DNA of 39,877 bases from Ignavibacteria bacterium RIFOXYB12_FULL_35_14 (GTDB lineage: Bacteria; Bacteroidota; Ignavibacteria; Ignavibacteriales; Ignavibacteriaceae), in assembly GCA_001803045.1 (NCBI GenBank), contig MHAR01000024.1, positions 1 to 39,877 on the forward strand, in the 5' to 3' direction. This document shows positions 32,810 to 39,877 of the stretch, piece by piece. The notes beneath the pieces are model-generated. The model made no database searches, was not told the DNA's origin, and saw nothing but the letters and a program-made list of their open reading frames with translations. Every line of letters starts with the position of its first letter. Position 1 is the first letter of the stretch. The translations under genes and the position numbers were made by a program.

Positions 32810-33358
32810 ATGCAGATAAACTTCTTAAAGATAAAACCTTTTAACATATTTATTATTGTATTAATCTTCTTTATTATTGCATTAATCTTCCTCTTAGTAT
32901 TTATAATACTATTCCAATTTTTACCCGTAAAAAATCAAAAACAACCAATTGCTTACAATCATAAAGTTCATATTGAAACTGCTGGATTGCAATGCATAGA
33001 TTGTCATGTCTCAGTAGAGCAAAGAGCTTTTGCTACACTTCCTTCAATTGAGATTTGTCAAAACTGTCATTCTAGTGATCCACTAACTGAGTCAGAGGAG
33101 GAGAAGAAACTTTTAACATATATTTCTGAAGGGAAGGAAATTCCTTGGATTAAAATTTATAATATTCCTGATCATGTTTATTTCTCTCATCGTCGACATG
33201 TTATTAGAGGAGAAATAAGTTGTTCAGAATGCCACGGTAATATTAACGAGATGACAAGTCCAGTTTCAGCTCAATTTAAGATGATGAGTATGAATAACTG
33301 CATGAAATGCCATAAGGAGCGAAAAGTTACAACCGATTGTTTAGCATGTCATCGATAA
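32810..33358 (+). CDS. Membrane-anchored pentahaem cytochrome c (QrcA/ActA-like)
   Basis: A 182-aa protein with one N-terminal transmembrane helix (~13-38, not cleaved in appearance) and a periplasmic domain with five CxxCH motifs: CIDCH, CQNCH, CSECH, CMKCH and CLACH, the last followed by a single Arg before the stop. Haem motifs and spaced His residues (YNHKVHIETAGLQC, YFSHRRHVIRGEISC) are like cytochrome c7/c3-type modules. The same position in Qrc (QrcA) and alternative complex III (ActA) is held by membrane-anchored multihaem proteins. It is 17 bases before the molybdopterin-like gene. No good Shine-Dalgarno was seen. Confidence 0.85.
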   Translation: MQINFLKIKPFNIFIIVLIFFIIALIFLLVFIILFQFLPVKNQKQPIAYNHKVHIETAGLQCIDCHVSVEQRAFATLPSIEICQNCHSSDPLTESEEEKKLLTYISEGKEIPWIKIYNIPDHVYFSHRRHVIRGEISCSECHGNINEMTSPVSAQFKMMSMNNCMKCHKERKVTTDCLACHR

Positions 33359-33375
33359 GAATTGGAGAATAATTA

Positions 33376-35832
33376 ATGGAAATTAAACGTCGAGATTTTT
33401 TAAAACTTTTTGGTGGATTCTCAGGGGCACTACTTCTCGGTGGCTGTGGGCTCGATGAAGTATTGGAAGTTCCAGCTTCCTGGGTTAACAAAGTTAAAAA
33501 TGGGCCTAAAATCGAAACATGGAAAAACACTATATGTGGTCTTTGTTCAGGAGGATGTGGAATTCAAGTTCGATTGATTGACGGTTTACCAGTGCATATT
33601 AAAGGAAATCCCAATTATCCAGTAAATCAAGGTGGGATGTGTCCACTTGGTATTAATGCGTTGCATCATCTTTACAACCCAGATAGAATTCAGATTCCAA
33701 TGAAGAGAGTTGGAAACCCTTTAACAGGAAAATGGGAACCAATCAGTTGGGAAGATGCTTTTAAAATTATCTCACAACGCTTAATCAAGCTTCGAAGACA
33801 AAATATAACTCATCAGCTTGTCATTCTTGGTTCGGGTGAGAGGGGAGTGATGAAGGAACTCATCTCTCGTTTTGCAAGTGCATATGGTTCACCTAACTAT
33901 TATCAATTTTCATCACTCCCAAATGATGTTGTACCTTATTTACTAGTACATGGTCAGTCACAAATTCCTTCGTACGATTTTCTTAATGCAAAGATCATTC
34001 TGAGTTTTGGATCAAATTTTTTAGAGGAAGGGTTTTCTCCAATTTATTATACAAAATTATATAGTCATCATAGGGAACAACAAACGCGCTACATACAGAT
34101 TGAACCAAGAATGAGTTTAACTGCGGCAAATGCAGATAGCTGGGTTCCAATACGTCCCGGTACATATGGTGCCTTAGCTTTAGGTTTAGCTTATGTGTTA
34201 ATCAGAGAAGAATTGTATAATGAAGATTTTGTAACTAAATACACCTTTGGATTTGAGGATTGGATCGATAAGGAGTCAAAAAAACATATTGGTTTTAGGA
34301 ATTATGTATTAGAAAACTATTATCCCGAAAAAGTATCTGAAATTACCGGTGTATCAAGTGAATTAATTCTTGAACTAGGAAGAGAATTAGGTAATACTCC
34401 GCGGGCTTTGGTTCTTGGAGGTGGGGGTGCGCTGGATAATACAAATGGAACATTTTCGATGATGGCAATTCAAAGTTTAAATGGGCTACTTGGAAATTAT
34501 GAACGTAAAGGAGGGATTTATTTTATTGACGAACCTCCGTACTCCAAGCTCCCTCCAGTCATTGAGGATTCCATCGCAAAAAATGGTAATAAAAAAGAAC
34601 CACACGCCAAACCACAAGATATATCATTTCCCTTGACTAATTTTTCAATTGAAAGTTTTACTAAAAATATACTTAGAGATAATCCTTATCCGATTGATAC
34701 ATTATTTTTATTTAGAGGTAATCCTCTGTTCCATAGCATAAATCATCATGAATTTGTAGATGCTCTTAAGAAGACACCTTTTATAGTTAGTTTCGATTCA
34801 TTTATCAATGAAACAAATGAATATGCTCATTTAATTTTACCGGTTAATACATTTTTGGAAGATTGGAATGAGAGTTCCAACATACCGTCAGTTGGTTTTA
34901 GTCATATTGGTATCCAACAGCCAGTGGTTGAACCTTTATTTAGTACTCGTAGTATGGGGGATATATTTATTGATTTGGCAAAACAGATTGGAGGAACTGT
35001 TTCCGACTCATTCCCATTTGAAAATTACAAACAAGTAATTGAGCACAAGTTACTAGGAGTTTATAATTCTGGTCGTGGAGCAATTGCTTCTAAGGGTGTT
35101 AAAAAAATGTGGTTAGAGTATCTGCAGCAAAGAGGTTGGCAAATAAGCAGATATTCTTCGTATGAGGAGTTTTGGGATCAACTCCTTAAGGATGGTGGAT
35201 GGTGGAACCCGATTCGAGAAGAAAAAAGATTAAATGAAATTTTTAAAACACCATCAGGGAAATTTGAATTTTATTCACAAAAATTAAAAAACTCCTTGGA
35301 TACTTTGTTAAAAAATCAAAAAGAAAATGATTCAACACATAATCTTGAGTCCATTCTTAGTCGTCTGAACATAACTGCACGTGGTGATGCTGTTTATCTT
35401 CCCCATCATGAAATAGTGCCTTACGAAGGAGAAAAGCCATTTTATTTTACTACTTTTCAAGTACTTCCAAATCGTGATGGGAAAGGTGCAAATCTACCGC
35501 TAATGCAGGAGATGTTTGGATACTCAGTCCGTTCTTATTGGCGTTCGTGGGTTGAGATAAATCCTATCAATGCAGAGGAATATGGTATAAAAGATGGTGA
35601 CTGGATTTGGATAGAATCTTCAATAAATCGGATAAAAGTTCAGGCAAAAGTTATTCCTGCCATAATGCCAAATGTGATTGCAATTCCGTTTGGTCTTGGG
35701 CATACATCATATGGACGTTATGCAAAAGGTTATGGCGTAAATCCTAATTCAATAATGCACAATCTTTATGATTATTTAAGTGGAAAACCAGCCCTTGATG
35801 GGACAAAAGTAAAAATATCTTTAGCAAGTTGA
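33376..35832 (+). CDS. Molybdopterin oxidoreductase-family subunit (QrcB/ActB-like)
   Basis: An 818-aa member of the complex iron-sulfur molybdoenzyme family. The N-terminus has a Tat motif RRDFLK and then a lipobox-like LGGC (Cys24), suggesting an exported, lipid-anchored protein. A [4Fe-4S] site is at Cys54, Cys57, Cys61 and Cys89 (CxxCx3Cx27C). Molybdopterin-binding domains follow to residue ~640, and a C-terminal dinucleotide-binding domain starts around 680. Where catalytic homologues have the Mo ligand Cys/SeCys (after YGSPN, 171-174) this protein reads YYQFSSLP, with no Cys; Ser179/Ser180 are the only candidates. This agrees with Qrc and ACIII, whose subunits lack a working Mo site. 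Neighbours are the pentahaem, FeS and NrfD genes in a row. Confidence 0.87.
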   Translation: MEIKRRDFLKLFGGFSGALLLGGCGLDEVLEVPASWVNKVKNGPKIETWKNTICGLCSGGCGIQVRLIDGLPVHIKGNPNYPVNQGGMCPLGINALHHLYNPDRIQIPMKRVGNPLTGKWEPISWEDAFKIISQRLIKLRRQNITHQLVILGSGERGVMKELISRFASAYGSPNYYQFSSLPNDVVPYLLVHGQSQIPSYDFLNAKIILSFGSNFLEEGFSPIYYTKLYSHHREQQTRYIQIEPRMSLTAANADSWVPIRPGTYGALALGLAYVLIREELYNEDFVTKYTFGFEDWIDKESKKHIGFRNYVLENYYPEKVSEITGVSSELILELGRELGNTPRALVLGGGGALDNTNGTFSMMAIQSLNGLLGNYERKGGIYFIDEPPYSKLPPVIEDSIAKNGNKKEPHAKPQDISFPLTNFSIESFTKNILRDNPYPIDTLFLFRGNPLFHSINHHEFVDALKKTPFIVSFDSFINETNEYAHLILPVNTFLEDWNESSNIPSVGFSHIGIQQPVVEPLFSTRSMGDIFIDLAKQIGGTVSDSFPFENYKQVIEHKLLGVYNSGRGAIASKGVKKMWLEYLQQRGWQISRYSSYEEFWDQLLKDGGWWNPIREEKRLNEIFKTPSGKFEFYSQKLKNSLDTLLKNQKENDSTHNLESILSRLNITARGDAVYLPHHEIVPYEGEKPFYFTTFQVLPNRDGKGANLPLMQEMFGYSVRSYWRSWVEINPINAEEYGIKDGDWIWIESSINRIKVQAKVIPAIMPNVIAIPFGLGHTSYGRYAKGYGVNPNSIMHNLYDYLSGKPALDGTKVKISLAS

Positions 35833-35847
35833 AATTGGAGATTCAAA

Positions 35848-36531
35848 ATGTCTAAATGGAGAATGGTAATTGATCTTGATAAATGTACAGGATGTGGTTC
35901 CTGTATGGCGGCTTGTAAGATGGAGAATAACATCCCAATTGTTGATTCTAAAGAAGCAAATGAAGGAGGTGTTCTCAATTGGATGGATGTGATTACTCAA
36001 TATCATGGTGATTATCCAAATATTGAAGTTGATCGTCTGCCTAAACCATGTTTTCAATGCGACCACCCTCCTTGTACAAAAGTCTGTCCAGTAAGAGCAA
36101 CTTATTTAAATCCTGACGGATTAGTGGCACAAATATATCACAGATGTATAGGATGTCGTTACTGTATGACAGCCTGTCCATATACCTCAAAAGTCTTTAA
36201 CTGGTATGAACCTAAATGGCTTGATGGACCATATAAGTGTTTTAATCCGGATGTTTCAATTAGGATGACTGGAGTTGTTGAGAAATGCTCGTTTTGCTCC
36301 CATCGTTTGATGAAGGTTAAAGAAGATGCGGCTCTTGAAGATCGGCCCATATTAGATGGTGAATATGAACCTGCTTGTGCCGAAATATGTCCAGCAGATG
36401 CCATTTACTTTGGAGATGCTGAGAATAAAAATAGTGAGGTCTATAAATTATCAAGAAGTTACCGTGCTTCACGTGTGATGGATGATTTGGGTCTCGAACC
36501 AAAAGTATATTATCTCTCAAAGAGGTCTTAA
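35848..36531 (+). CDS. Four-cluster ferredoxin-like subunit (QrcC/PsrB-like)
   Basis: A 227-aa iron-sulfur subunit with no signal peptide; it is presumably exported in complex with the Tat partner. Four [4Fe-4S] sites can be read: Cys13/16/19/23 (CTGCGSCMAAC), Cys68/71/76/80 (CFQCDHPPCTKVC), Cys100/103/106/110 (CIGCRYCMTAC) and Cys147/150 with Cys177/181 (CSFC ... CAEIC), paired as in DmsB/PsrB-type proteins. An extra Cys131 lies between. It wires the molybdopterin-like subunit to the NrfD-type membrane subunit. The stop and the next start overlap (TAATG). Confidence 0.92.
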   Translation: MSKWRMVIDLDKCTGCGSCMAACKMENNIPIVDSKEANEGGVLNWMDVITQYHGDYPNIEVDRLPKPCFQCDHPPCTKVCPVRATYLNPDGLVAQIYHRCIGCRYCMTACPYTSKVFNWYEPKWLDGPYKCFNPDVSIRMTGVVEKCSFCSHRLMKVKEDAALEDRPILDGEYEPACAEICPADAIYFGDAENKNSEVYKLSRSYRASRVMDDLGLEPKVYYLSKRS

Positions 36532-37865
36532 TGTCGAAGCAAAAAGTAAATTTAGAATCTGAACCTGAAGCAGCTCTTTTCCGCCCGATTTATGAAACAG
36601 GAAAAGGATATTACATTGTAATTGGTATTTTTATTGCGATTTTTCTTTGGGCTGCCTTTATGTATTTCAATCAGATTCGGTTTGGACTTGGTGTTACAGG
36701 AATGAATCAAACTATAACTTGGGGTTTTTATATTGTTAATTTTGTTTTTTTTATCGGCATAAGCCATGCTGGAACATTAATCTCAGCTATTCTTCGACTA
36801 TCGAAAGCGGAATGGCGGCGTCCTATAACAAGAATGGCAGAGGTAATCACTGCAATCGTTTTGGCCATTGGTGGTCTTCATCCGATACTTGATCTTGGTC
36901 GTCCTGACCGCATGTTATACTTGGTTGAAGCTGGACGCCTCCAGTCTCCTTTGTTATGGGATGTTACCAGTATTACTGCATATTTCACTGCTAGTACAGT
37001 CTATCTTTACGTACCGATGATCCCAGATATAGCACGACTACGCGATCAGGGTGGAAAATTGAAATGGTTATATTCATTCCTTTCCTGGGGATGGACAGGA
37101 ACCGAACATCAGAAAAAAGTACTTAACAAAGCAATCAATATTCTAATGGTTATGGTAATACCAATAGCTATCTCGGTACATACGGTAATTTCGTATATAT
37201 TTTCAATGACATTGCAACCGGGTTGGCATAGTACAATATTTGGTCCTTATTTTGTCGTCGGTGCAATATTTTCGGGAATTGCTGCATTATTAATTGTGAT
37301 GATTGCATTTCGCAAAGTATTTCACCTAGAAAATTATCTCAAAGAAATTCATTTTAAATATCTTGGAACTCTTCTTTTAATTATGTCCATTATATGGTTT
37401 TATTTTACATTCTCTGAATATCTAACAGGGATTTTTGCCGCTGAACCTCATGAAATGCATATCATTTTATATAAGTTCACGGGCCCTTTTGCAATTTTCT
37501 TCTGGGGAATGGTTTTATGTAATTTTATAATTCCAGTTATTATCTTAAGTTTCAATAAATTTAAGACAATAACAGGGGTGTTAATTTCATCTATTACGGT
37601 TGTCATTGGAATGTGGTTGGAACGTTTTATAATCGTTGTACCTTCATTGGCAAATCCAAGGATGGAACTCCCGATGGGAATCTATATTCCTACCATCACC
37701 GAGTGGGCACTTTTAGCGGGTGGTATATCTGTATTTATCCTTGGTTTCATGGTATTTGCAAAAATATTCCCTCTAATTTCTGTTTGGGAAATTGAGGAAG
37801 GACGAAAACAAGGTCTTAAAGAAGTTGAGGAGAGGATACATAGTTATCTACCGGGGACACCGTAA
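36531..37865 (+). CDS. NrfD/PsrC-family quinone-interacting membrane subunit (QrcD/ActC-like)
   Basis: A 444-aa polytopic protein of the NrfD/PsrC family with about ten helices. The segment GMNQTITWGFYIVNFVFFIGISHAGTLISAILRL (about 57-90) and the GGLHPILDLGRPDRMLYL loop are typical of the QrcD/ActC/HmeB branch. It binds menaquinone and takes electrons from, or gives them to, the FeS subunit. It starts within the stop codon of the FeS gene (1-base overlap), so coupling is tight. Only one NrfD subunit is present; full ACIII usually has two (ActC and ActF), so a Qrc-like complex is the better reading. Confidence 0.9.
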   Translation: MSKQKVNLESEPEAALFRPIYETGKGYYIVIGIFIAIFLWAAFMYFNQIRFGLGVTGMNQTITWGFYIVNFVFFIGISHAGTLISAILRLSKAEWRRPITRMAEVITAIVLAIGGLHPILDLGRPDRMLYLVEAGRLQSPLLWDVTSITAYFTASTVYLYVPMIPDIARLRDQGGKLKWLYSFLSWGWTGTEHQKKVLNKAINILMVMVIPIAISVHTVISYIFSMTLQPGWHSTIFGPYFVVGAIFSGIAALLIVMIAFRKVFHLENYLKEIHFKYLGTLLLIMSIIWFYFTFSEYLTGIFAAEPHEMHIILYKFTGPFAIFFWGMVLCNFIIPVIILSFNKFKTITGVLISSITVVIGMWLERFIIVVPSLANPRMELPMGIYIPTITEWALLAGGISVFILGFMVFAKIFPLISVWEIEEGRKQGLKEVEERIHSYLPGTP

Positions 37866-37933
37866 TGACGTACACGCTTTTAAATTCTATTTTTTAACAT
37901 TATAATACTTAGATTTATATAAGGAGATAAATA

Positions 37934-38482
37934 ATGTTATACCATCGTTTAGTACTTGGATTTTTTGGGATTGTGTTAATTTTTACAAATACCGTTAATG
38001 CACAGAATAAATATGTTGGTGTAAAAACTTGCTCAATGTGTCACAAATCTGAAAAGCAAGGGAAACAGTTTGATATCTGGAAAAATTCTGAACATTCAAA
38101 AGCCTTTCAGAGCTTAACTACACTGAAAGCTGATGAGATTGCTAAAGCCAAAGGTTTGAAGAAACCCGCTGCAGAATCTCCTGAATGTTTAGAATGTCAC
38201 GTTATCGGTTTTGGGGTTGATGAAAAATTATTGGATAAAAAGTTTAATTATAAAGATGGAGTTCAGTGTGAAACTTGTCATGGAGCAGGGTCCGAATACA
38301 AAATTATATCAATAATGAAAGATAAGAAAAAATCTGTTAGTGCAGGTTTGAGGGAATTTAAAGATACAGCAGCAATTGAGGAATTTTGTAAAACATGCCA
38401 TAATGAAAAAAGTCCCGTGTATAAAGAATTTAAATTCAAAGAAGGATGGGATAAAATAAAACACTCTGTTCCAAAGCCATAA
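37934..38482 (+). CDS. Tetrahaem cytochrome c554-like protein
   Basis: A 182-aa exported protein with a signal peptide (about 1-23, ending VNAQ) and four CxxCH motifs: CSMCH, CLECH, CETCH and CKTCH. The YVGVKTCSMCHKSEKQGKQFDIWKNSEHSKAF opening and the 'SPECLECHVIGFG ... GVQCETCHGAG' core are like the cytochrome c554/multihaem family seen in Bacteroidetes-group genomes. It has no membrane anchor after the signal, so it should be a soluble periplasmic carrier. Ribosome site AAGGAG lies nine bases upstream. It is the last gene of the cytochrome cluster, after a 68-base gap. Confidence 0.87.
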   Translation: MLYHRLVLGFFGIVLIFTNTVNAQNKYVGVKTCSMCHKSEKQGKQFDIWKNSEHSKAFQSLTTLKADEIAKAKGLKKPAAESPECLECHVIGFGVDEKLLDKKFNYKDGVQCETCHGAGSEYKIISIMKDKKKSVSAGLREFKDTAAIEEFCKTCHNEKSPVYKEFKFKEGWDKIKHSVPKP

Positions 38483-39070
38483 AGAGAATAGAAAATTGTG
38501 GTTACGTAAAAATGGGCCTAAAAGTTTTTTAGAACCTTAAATTTATTTTTAAATACAATCTCAATAAGTATTTTAAATATATTTTTTTCTGTTATAAAAT
38601 CTAAACTCAAGTTCTTTAAGATATAAAATAAAATTCGAGTTAGAGCTGCTTTAAAACATTTACCACTTGAAATCAATGATTTCTTTTTACTTGCCAATTA
38701 TTAATCTTTTCTCCTTGACAATAATAAAAATTAATTGCAATATAAGCCAAGTAAATTCTATCTACTCCGAGAGAGGCGGATTTAGAATTTTGCTATTAAA
38801 TCTTCCACGGCACAAATTGAATTCTCTCCCGAAGCAAAAATGTTTGATAATATTTTATAAAAAGTAATTACGGAGGATTGGAGAAAACATAATAATTAGC
38901 TAAGAACACACGGTTCACTTTGTTACAGACCTCCCGCACCGGAGGCAATGTTACCTATTCAAATTGCCAGTGTTTGTAGTGTAAAGACTAACTCATGCAT
39001 TGGTAGAACTTTTATAGGCAGATCATTAGCACCTAAATTATTTATAACATTAATTAATAGGAGATAGGTC
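38483..39070. other. 588-base gap with no convincing gene
   Basis: AT-rich spacer. A 66-codon open frame at 38667-38867 was not accepted as a gene. A TTGACA-like element near 38716 with AT-rich sequence about 18 bases later could be a promoter, but nothing obvious starts there. A short hairpin, CCTCC-CGCACC-GGAGG at 38930-38945, is the only other structure seen. Confidence 0.5.
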
Positions 39071-39487
39071 ATGAATAAAAAGAAAATTATTTTTGCAGTT
39101 TTTGCGGCCTTTGTTGTCATGTTTGTATTGTCAGGTTTATGGCACATGGTCATATTGGGTGATTTTTATACCTCAAATGATGTCGCATTAGCTCGTACCG
39201 AGGTGAATATGCTACCTGTTGTTCTAGGTGTATTCATTCTTACTTTTCTAATGGCGGTTATATATCCATCTGTTTACAAAGGTGGTTCACCATTAAAAGA
39301 AGGATTTAGGTTTGGTGCGGTGATAGGTATCATATGGGCATTACCTATGCAACTCGTATTCCACGGAATATGGAATTATCCTTTGTCTGGTGTATTAGTT
39401 GACTCAGCTTGGCATATTGTTGAACAGGGCTTGGGAGGTATTGTTATTGCGTATATATTTGGAACGGGTAAGCAAAACAAAAAATAA
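39071..39487 (+). CDS. Four-helix membrane protein of unknown function
   Basis: A 138-aa protein with four predicted helices (about 5-27, 47-66, 76-100 and 108-132). Conserved-looking residues within or near helices include SGLWHM near helix 1, FGAVIGIIWALPMQLVFHGIWNYP and WHIVEQGLGG. Such Trp/His-rich four-helix proteins (DUF1761-like) occur in many bacteria without known function; the family assignment is not certain. A GGAGA site lies seven to eight bases upstream of ATG. It is isolated by a 588-base gap from the cytochrome cluster. Confidence 0.75.
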   Translation: MNKKKIIFAVFAAFVVMFVLSGLWHMVILGDFYTSNDVALARTEVNMLPVVLGVFILTFLMAVIYPSVYKGGSPLKEGFRFGAVIGIIWALPMQLVFHGIWNYPLSGVLVDSAWHIVEQGLGGIVIAYIFGTGKQNKK

Positions 39488-39512
39488 ATAATAATAAGGA
39501 AATTATGAATTA

Positions 39513-39629
39513 GAGTTTTATGCTACAGAATTAACAAGTGGAATTTACTTTTTTAGAATACAAGTTTATCTCGCTAGAAGCGGGGCGGAAAATTTTATTG
39601 ATACGAAGAAGACGTTATTGTTGAGGTGA
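39513..39629 (+). pseudogene. Orphan 3' fragment of a T9SS-sorted gene
   Basis: In one frame, 38 codons read EFYATELTSGIYFFRIQ, then VYLARSGAENF, then IDTKKTLLLR and a TGA stop at 39627-39629. The first and last parts match the final strands of the type A T9SS domain seen at the ends of the two kelch genes (EFDASNLSSGVYFYQL ... KKMILLR). No start codon exists: the frame is open only back to the TAA at 39495. The inner residues between the two matches look like a small insertion. It is a gene remnant. Confidence 0.7.
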
Positions 39630-39877
39630 AAATTGAAGTTAAAAGCAATTACTACCCAGCCATTGCTTTAACGCAGTAACTATACTACATTATTTACTTT
39701 CTTTTAAAAAAGAGACTCTAATTAACCTCAATTTGCAGTGCTAAATTATTTTCCATTATTTCATAGCGCGGTAAACCGCAATGATTAGAGTATTCGATTA
39801 ATGTAAAGGTATTGATAGAAAGATAAATTCATATTAAGTTGGACAAAAAAAATATGGAAAATACATTCATAAAAAAG
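39630..39877. other. Window end, no gene seen
   Basis: AT-rich sequence to the end of the window. No coding frame, repeat or RNA gene could be supported. Confidence 0.5.

Noticed and set aside
33376-37865. Reading the module as polysulfide or thiosulfate reductase
   Set aside because: No Mo-ligand Cys is evident in the large subunit and a pentahaem cytochrome is in the operon, which fits Qrc/ACIII-like complexes better.
38667-38867. 66-codon open frame in the 588-base gap
   Set aside because: It has no ribosome site, mixed hydrophobic and random composition, and no recognisable domain; AT-rich DNA produces such frames by chance.

Overview
The window looks like chromosome from an AT-rich member of the Ignavibacteria/Melioribacter branch of the Bacteroidetes-Chlorobi group. 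Two long kelch-repeat proteins and one orphan gene tail end in the type IX secretion (T9SS) sorting domain (YPNPFNP ... ASNLxSGxYFYQL ... KKMILLR) in the form I associate with that group. GldC, an S46 dipeptidyl peptidase, a HicBA pair and many short palindromic repeats fit the same origin. No rRNA, tRNA, CRISPR array, integrase or transposase was recognised. All assignments rest on reading the sequence; no database search was run.

Layout. (1) 65-4309: two secreted kelch/T9SS proteins around a small lipoprotein, followed by two palindromic repeat elements. (2) 4504-7630: a polytopic membrane protein and a phosphomannomutase/phosphoglucomutase on the minus strand, then a small zinc-ribbon gene with no standard start codon. 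(3) 8241-10451: S46 peptidase with a clear terminator. (4) 10614-12690, minus strand: a DUF4160/DUF2442 pair, a broken copy of an outer-membrane protein gene, a HicBA pair whose toxin is frameshifted, and the intact outer-membrane protein gene. (5) 12850-13485: gldC and a PspC-domain gene among palindromic repeats. (6) 13650-19453, minus strand: a muropeptide-recycling set with an AmpG-like permease, a class C beta-lactamase-like lipoprotein and a NagZ-like hexosaminidase in one tight operon, plus an N-acetylhexosamine kinase-like gene upstream. (7) 19603-21108: a class V aminotransferase.

The most notable part is 21568-38482. Thirteen closely spaced plus-strand genes carry 63 c-type haem motifs by my count (13+19+7+11+4+5+4), several b-haem subunits, a Rieske protein and a molybdopterin/FeS/NrfD module. 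It reads as several quinone-linked modules side by side: a 13-haem cytochrome fused to a b-type cytochrome; a 19-haem cytochrome with a separate, related b-type cytochrome; a 7-haem NapC/NirT-type protein resembling Geobacter ImcH; a Rieske/cytochrome b complex with an 11-haem protein where cytochrome c1 would normally be; a four-domain class I cytochrome c; and a Qrc/alternative-complex-III-like module (pentahaem protein, molybdopterin-like protein without an obvious Mo ligand, 4x[4Fe-4S] protein, NrfD protein). A separate tetrahaem protein follows. I infer a menaquinone-to-periplasm electron hub, possibly for extracellular or high-potential acceptors. The acceptor cannot be read from the sequence, and no outer-membrane porin-cytochrome conduit is present here.

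The window ends with a four-helix membrane protein and an orphan 3' fragment of a T9SS-sorted gene.
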